From contig DACH01000019.1 in the NCBI GenBank assembly GCA_002494625.1, positions 72,802-108,865 on the forward strand: DNA of 36,064 nt, in the 5' to 3' direction. Below the pieces are notes generated by a model. The model saw only the letters and a program-made list of their open reading frames with translations, was not told where the DNA came from and searched no databases. Shown one piece after another: positions 33,542 to 36,064 of this stretch. Positions within the stretch are counted from its first letter, which is position 1, and every line of letters begins with the position of its first letter. The translations under genes and the position numbers were made by a program. Source of the DNA: Archaeoglobus sp. UBA234. GTDB lineage: Archaea > Halobacteriota > Archaeoglobi > Archaeoglobales > Archaeoglobaceae.

Positions 33542-33828
33542 ATGGCTAAAGCCTCTTTAAGCACACTTTCCTTTATCTCCTTTCTCAAGGCACTCTTTCT
33601 TACCAAGTCCACTTTTATTCCAAGCAAATCTTCAAGATACCTTTCCAGCTCGATGAACTTGAGCAAATCTGGAACCTCATAGAATTCTACAAGGACATCA
33701 ACATCGCTAATCTCTCTTTGCTCCCCTCTAACATAAGAGCCGAAGATTGCAATCTCCTTTACCTTATATTTTTGTCTTAGATTTTCCATGTTATTGCGGA
33801 GTATAGTTCTTATTTTATCAAGTTTCAT
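33538..33828 (-). CDS. mntA: MNT minimal nucleotidyltransferase antitoxin
   Basis: A 96-residue minimal nucleotidyltransferase with the signature GSYVRGEQREISDVDVLVEF (about 28-47): GSX10DXD with both metal Asp present, and VDLVRKSAL (third Asp region) after it. It transfers AMP to the HepT Tyr and thereby silences the toxin. It is first in the two-gene operon and overlaps hepT by 4 nt. The start ATG 33828 follows a minus-strand AT-rich region; the 56 bases to the partition genes hold a possible promoter. Confidence 0.93.
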   Translation of the reverse strand: MKLDKIRTILRNNMENLRQKYKVKEIAIFGSYVRGEQREISDVDVLVEFYEVPDLLKFIELERYLEDLLGIKVDLVRKSALRKEIKESVLKEALAI

Positions 33829-33884
33829 GGTAAATCATCTATTCTTGTTCTTTTTATTGTTTTCTTACCGCCTATCCTATCCTC

Positions 33885-34250
33885 TCAAAGGAATCCTTTC
33901 ACTAACTTGTTCAACGATGGATACTTTTTCAGAATAAAACCCCTTTCTGTGTCGTCGAGAGAATTCCAAATGCTCATCAGATGTTTTATAACTATGAAAT
34001 CAAGTATTTCTCCCTGAGTTTTATCTGTCAATACTGCCAGAGCCTTCAGTGAGTCAATTGTAAGAGTGCTGACCTTGTTGGTCATCGGTTTTCTGTCACC
34101 GCTACCATCAACGAATTCAAACCTTTTAAGGAACTTATCTATGTCCATCGAATCTATATTACTCTTACTAATTTTTGATTCTTCTTTTTTAGCTTTATTT
34201 TCTTTCCCCTTATCTATAACCTTCTTCAACTTTTTATCAAGAACATCCAT
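33885..34250 (-). CDS. ParA-partner, probable centromere-binding protein
   Basis: A 121-residue protein with a Lys-rich disordered N-terminus (KKLKKVIDKGKENKAKKEES) and a helical C-terminal half (about 50-121: STLTIDSLKALAVLTDKTQG, EILDFIVIKHLMSIW). I do not recognise a ParB-type nuclease or ribbon-helix-helix motif. It begins 7 nt after the parA stop on the same strand, the usual place of the DNA-binding partner in type Ib and archaeal partition operons. The basic tail could stimulate ParA ATPase. Role is inferred from position. Confidence 0.75.
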   Translation of the reverse strand: MDVLDKKLKKVIDKGKENKAKKEESKISKSNIDSMDIDKFLKRFEFVDGSGDRKPMTNKVSTLTIDSLKALAVLTDKTQGEILDFIVIKHLMSIWNSLDDTERGFILKKYPSLNKLVKGFL

Positions 34251-34256
34251 AAAAAA

Positions 34257-35060
34257 TCACTCCCCTAATTTCTCCAAAATGTCCCTTGCAACCACAATAT
34301 AAACATCAAACACATCCTTAGCAGTTTTTAGACTCTCTGATAGCTCACTAAGGCTAACTTTCTTTGAAATAAGCCTTTCAACTGCCACACTCTTTGGAAC
34401 AGGTGGATACACTTTAACTAATTCAGAGAACATCTTTACCCTCTCGAGGTTCTCCCGCATTTCAATAACTCTTCTCTCAAATTTGACTGGGAGAACTCCG
34501 AGAACCTCCACATGCGGATTGAGCTCCTTGATAACATTGTTTATTGTATCGAAGAGCAAAGTTAAACCAGTTATCGACAAATAGGCAACCTCAACGGGTA
34601 TCAGAATGTAGTCTGAGGCAACAAGACCGTTCATTGTAACCTTTCCTATTGTGGGTTGAGTATCTATCAAAACAACATCGTAACCATTCACCTTAGAAAG
34701 CATCTTCGATAGTGTTTTTTCCATGAGCGGGTAGTATATGACATTGAAATTCTCCAGTTTGGGTGAGGATGGAACAAGGTCGAATTTTCCGTTACCTAAT
34801 TCTGCTGTTAGAATAACATCGTTAAGACCTAAATCTGGCTCCCCTCTTTTCTTCTCTGAATAGGCAACAAAGACATCATAGATTGATTTGTCAAGCTCGT
34901 CTGGATCATAACCCAAGCTGAATGTCAGGGATGATTGGGGGTCTAAGTCAATTACCAATACCCTTTTTCTCTCTGCAAGAAGGGTTGCGAGTATAAGAGC
35001 TGTAGAGGTTTTTCCTGTCCCTCCTTTCTGGTTTGCAACCGTTACCTTTATCATATTCAT
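34257..35060 (-). CDS. parA: ParA-family partition ATPase
   Basis: A 267-residue deviant-Walker ATPase: IKVTVANQKGGTGKTSTALI (KGGTGKT with signature Lys), VLVIDLDPQSSLTFSLGY (A' motif), VVLIDTQPTIGKVTMNGLVA and a C-terminal substrate region (EVLGVLPVKFERRV). It moves plasmid DNA in cell division. Candidate starts are ATG 35060 and ATG 35054; TTG 35072 is unlikely. The TATA box at 35071-35086 would put transcription at about 35052, favouring the internal ATG 35054 (MIKVTVANQ). It heads a two-gene partition operon. No N-terminal HTH domain, so autoregulation would rest on the partner. Confidence 0.93.
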   Translation of the reverse strand: MNMIKVTVANQKGGTGKTSTALILATLLAERKRVLVIDLDPQSSLTFSLGYDPDELDKSIYDVFVAYSEKKRGEPDLGLNDVILTAELGNGKFDLVPSSPKLENFNVIYYPLMEKTLSKMLSKVNGYDVVLIDTQPTIGKVTMNGLVASDYILIPVEVAYLSITGLTLLFDTINNVIKELNPHVEVLGVLPVKFERRVIEMRENLERVKMFSELVKVYPPVPKSVAVERLISKKVSLSELSESLKTAKDVFDVYIVVARDILEKLGE

Positions 35061-35070
35061 GCGTATTTCC

Positions 35071-35086
35071 AAAAATATATAAATCT
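35071..35086 (-). promoter_or_regulatory. TATA box of the parA operon
   Basis: Read on the minus strand it is AGATTTATATATTTTT. It is the only clear minus-strand promoter in the 35073-35183 gap shared with the RadA-like gene. Confidence 0.5.
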
Positions 35087-35151
35087 TACTTTACAGAATT
35101 ATGGAAATAGAGTAATACACAAACTGAGTTATTTTTTACATTGTCCATAAA

Positions 35152-35160
35152 TCTTTAATA
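35152..35160 (+). promoter_or_regulatory. TATA box of the RadA-like gene
   Basis: TCTTTAATA is centred 26-28 nt before ATG 35184; no ribosome binding site lies between, so a leaderless message is expected. Confidence 0.45.
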
Positions 35161-35183
35161 TAGAAACCCAAAAACTATTATTA

Positions 35184-36064
35184 ATGAGGTTTGATTTAGA
35201 GGATTTGCCTCATGCCGGAGTTGCTACTGCTGAAAAACTGAGAAAAGCAGGATATACTACTATTGAGTCCATAGCAAGAGCCAATATTGGAGAATTAGCA
35301 AGGGCTACAAAGTTAGGAGATATGACAGCGGCGAGAATTATTATTTCAGCGAGAGCCATCATGGGGACAAAGATGGAGATGGAAGAATTGGACAACTATG
35401 TTCTCGAACCAAGACCAAAACCCCCCAAACTAAGCACACTATGGAGTAAACTCGATGAGTTCCTTGGAGGAGGTATTGGGCTGGAGATTATAGAATTCAC
35501 CTCGATGAGAGATGATATACTCCTAAACCTGATTTACTCTCTTCTGATCAGCACTCAGGTAAATAAAGAAGATAAGGAATGCTCAACCCTTGTAATTGAC
35601 TGCAACAGAAAATTTAGAGTCGAAAGATTAGTTGATTTATGCAACAACTACGGTGTAGATCCAGAGAGAGTCATCAAAAATGTATTCAGCAAAGTTGCGG
35701 AAGACTCTTATAGGCAGATTCTGGTGATAGATAAAGCATTCGGAAAGTGTAATGAGCTCCTCAGAGACAACAGACCCCCCAGATTGATTATCGTCAACGA
35801 TTATATGTTCAACCTTAAACACCAATTCCCCTATGTAGCTGATAGACTAAGACTCCTTCATGAAATGCTCTATAAGTTGAGAAGACTCTCCAGCTTATAT
35901 AAAGTCTCAATTGTTCTGACCAACAAGGTAAAGGACAGCACCTACACACCCTCAGAATTACTAAAATCGAACATCGACAGGAGCATATACCTCTCAAAAA
36001 GGAACAAAAACACATTGAGAGCCAAACTTATTCTGCCTGAAGGTGAACTACTCCGCCCTCACGG
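35184..36064 (+). CDS. RadA paralogue without Walker A, partial
   Basis: At least 293 residues, running off the right edge. The N-terminus is a RadA/Rad51 helix-hairpin-helix domain: LEDLPHAGVATAEKLRKAGY and TTIESIARANIGELA, then a linker rich in Pro. The core opens with LWSKLDEFLGGGIGLEIIEF, as in RadA, but the next segment is TSMRDDILLN where RadA has GEFGSGKTQL, so no P-loop exists. Later strands keep the RadA pattern: LVIDCNRKFRVERL, PRLIIVND, LLHEMLYKLRRLSSLYKVSIV and LTNKVKD. It therefore looks like a recombinase paralogue that cannot hydrolyse ATP and might act as a mediator or modulator of RadA. It was found by reading the frame from ATG 35184. No stop occurs before the edge. Confidence 0.88.
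   Translation, partial: MRFDLEDLPHAGVATAEKLRKAGYTTIESIARANIGELARATKLGDMTAARIIISARAIMGTKMEMEELDNYVLEPRPKPPKLSTLWSKLDEFLGGGIGLEIIEFTSMRDDILLNLIYSLLISTQVNKEDKECSTLVIDCNRKFRVERLVDLCNNYGVDPERVIKNVFSKVAEDSYRQILVIDKAFGKCNELLRDNRPPRLIIVNDYMFNLKHQFPYVADRLRLLHEMLYKLRRLSSLYKVSIVLTNKVKDSTYTPSELLKSNIDRSIYLSKRNKNTLRAKLILPEGELLRPH

Noticed and set aside
33185..33828. Possibility that the HEPN/MNT pair is a kanamycin-type resistance nucleotidyltransferase set
   Set aside because: The RX4HXY motif, ATGA overlap and minimal size fit HepT-MntA toxin-antitoxin instead.
1..36064. tRNA or rRNA genes, CRISPR arrays, integrase gene or attachment sites
   Set aside because: None could be supported by reading; no T-loop/anticodon pattern, evenly spaced repeat or recombinase signature was seen.

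Overview
The window looks archaeal, most likely from a thermophilic euryarchaeon close to Archaeoglobales. It has a GGTGA-type ribosome binding site before many genes, TATA boxes centred about 26 nt before start codons, and Arg/Ile codons dominated by AGA/AGG/ATA. It also carries archaeal families (DUF365, RPA with its RPA-associated partner, small-subunit-type primase, RadA-like and PolB genes). This placement is inference; no rRNA or tRNA marker is present.

Layout. (1) 1-4096: a lipoprotein thermonuclease running off the left edge, then an operon of a RecA-fold protein without a P-loop, a small helical protein and a family B DNA polymerase with an altered motif C, a cassette that recalls error-prone polymerase modules. 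(2) 4361-18320: a defence island. It holds a TIR-like effector, a tightly coupled trio (PLD-SNF2 helicase, Eco57I-like methyltransferase, OLD-family ATPase/TOPRIM nuclease), an HNH protein, an EVE protein, a HicB antitoxin whose HicA toxin is a pseudogene, a DUF365 protein and a PD-(D/E)XK nuclease. Three decayed genes (14493-14820, 15868-16085, 17922-18320) lie between them. (3) 18398-20618: RPA, RPA-associated protein and an orphan. (4) 20720-22740: a GmrSD-like (DUF262) nuclease gene bracketed by inverted GC-rich repeats; the left one is part of a likely structured RNA. (5) 22988-25094: a conserved orphan starting MGYTHYW, a primase and a duplicated AbrB-like protein. (6) 25367-33160: a surface module with a multi-spanning membrane protein, a 1792-residue LamG/CARDB adhesin, an AbrB-like regulator, a small pilin- or capsid-like membrane protein and a helical protein. 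(7) 33185-36064: HepT-MntA toxin-antitoxin, a partition pair with ParA, and a RadA paralogue without a Walker A motif running off the right edge.

Together, primase, RPA, polymerase and ParA indicate a self-maintaining replicon (integrated or free plasmid or virus) with a surface module and a large defence cargo. The most striking point is that the giant adhesin ends in a two-helix domain that aligns without gaps to the small pilin/capsid-like protein encoded downstream. This suggests the adhesin is built into the same filament or envelope. Two gene-start styles alternate: leaderless promoters (1020, 5254, 26340, 31908, 32025, 35184) and leaders in which the Shine-Dalgarno lies in or beside a hairpin (18398, 22988, 25367, 32498).
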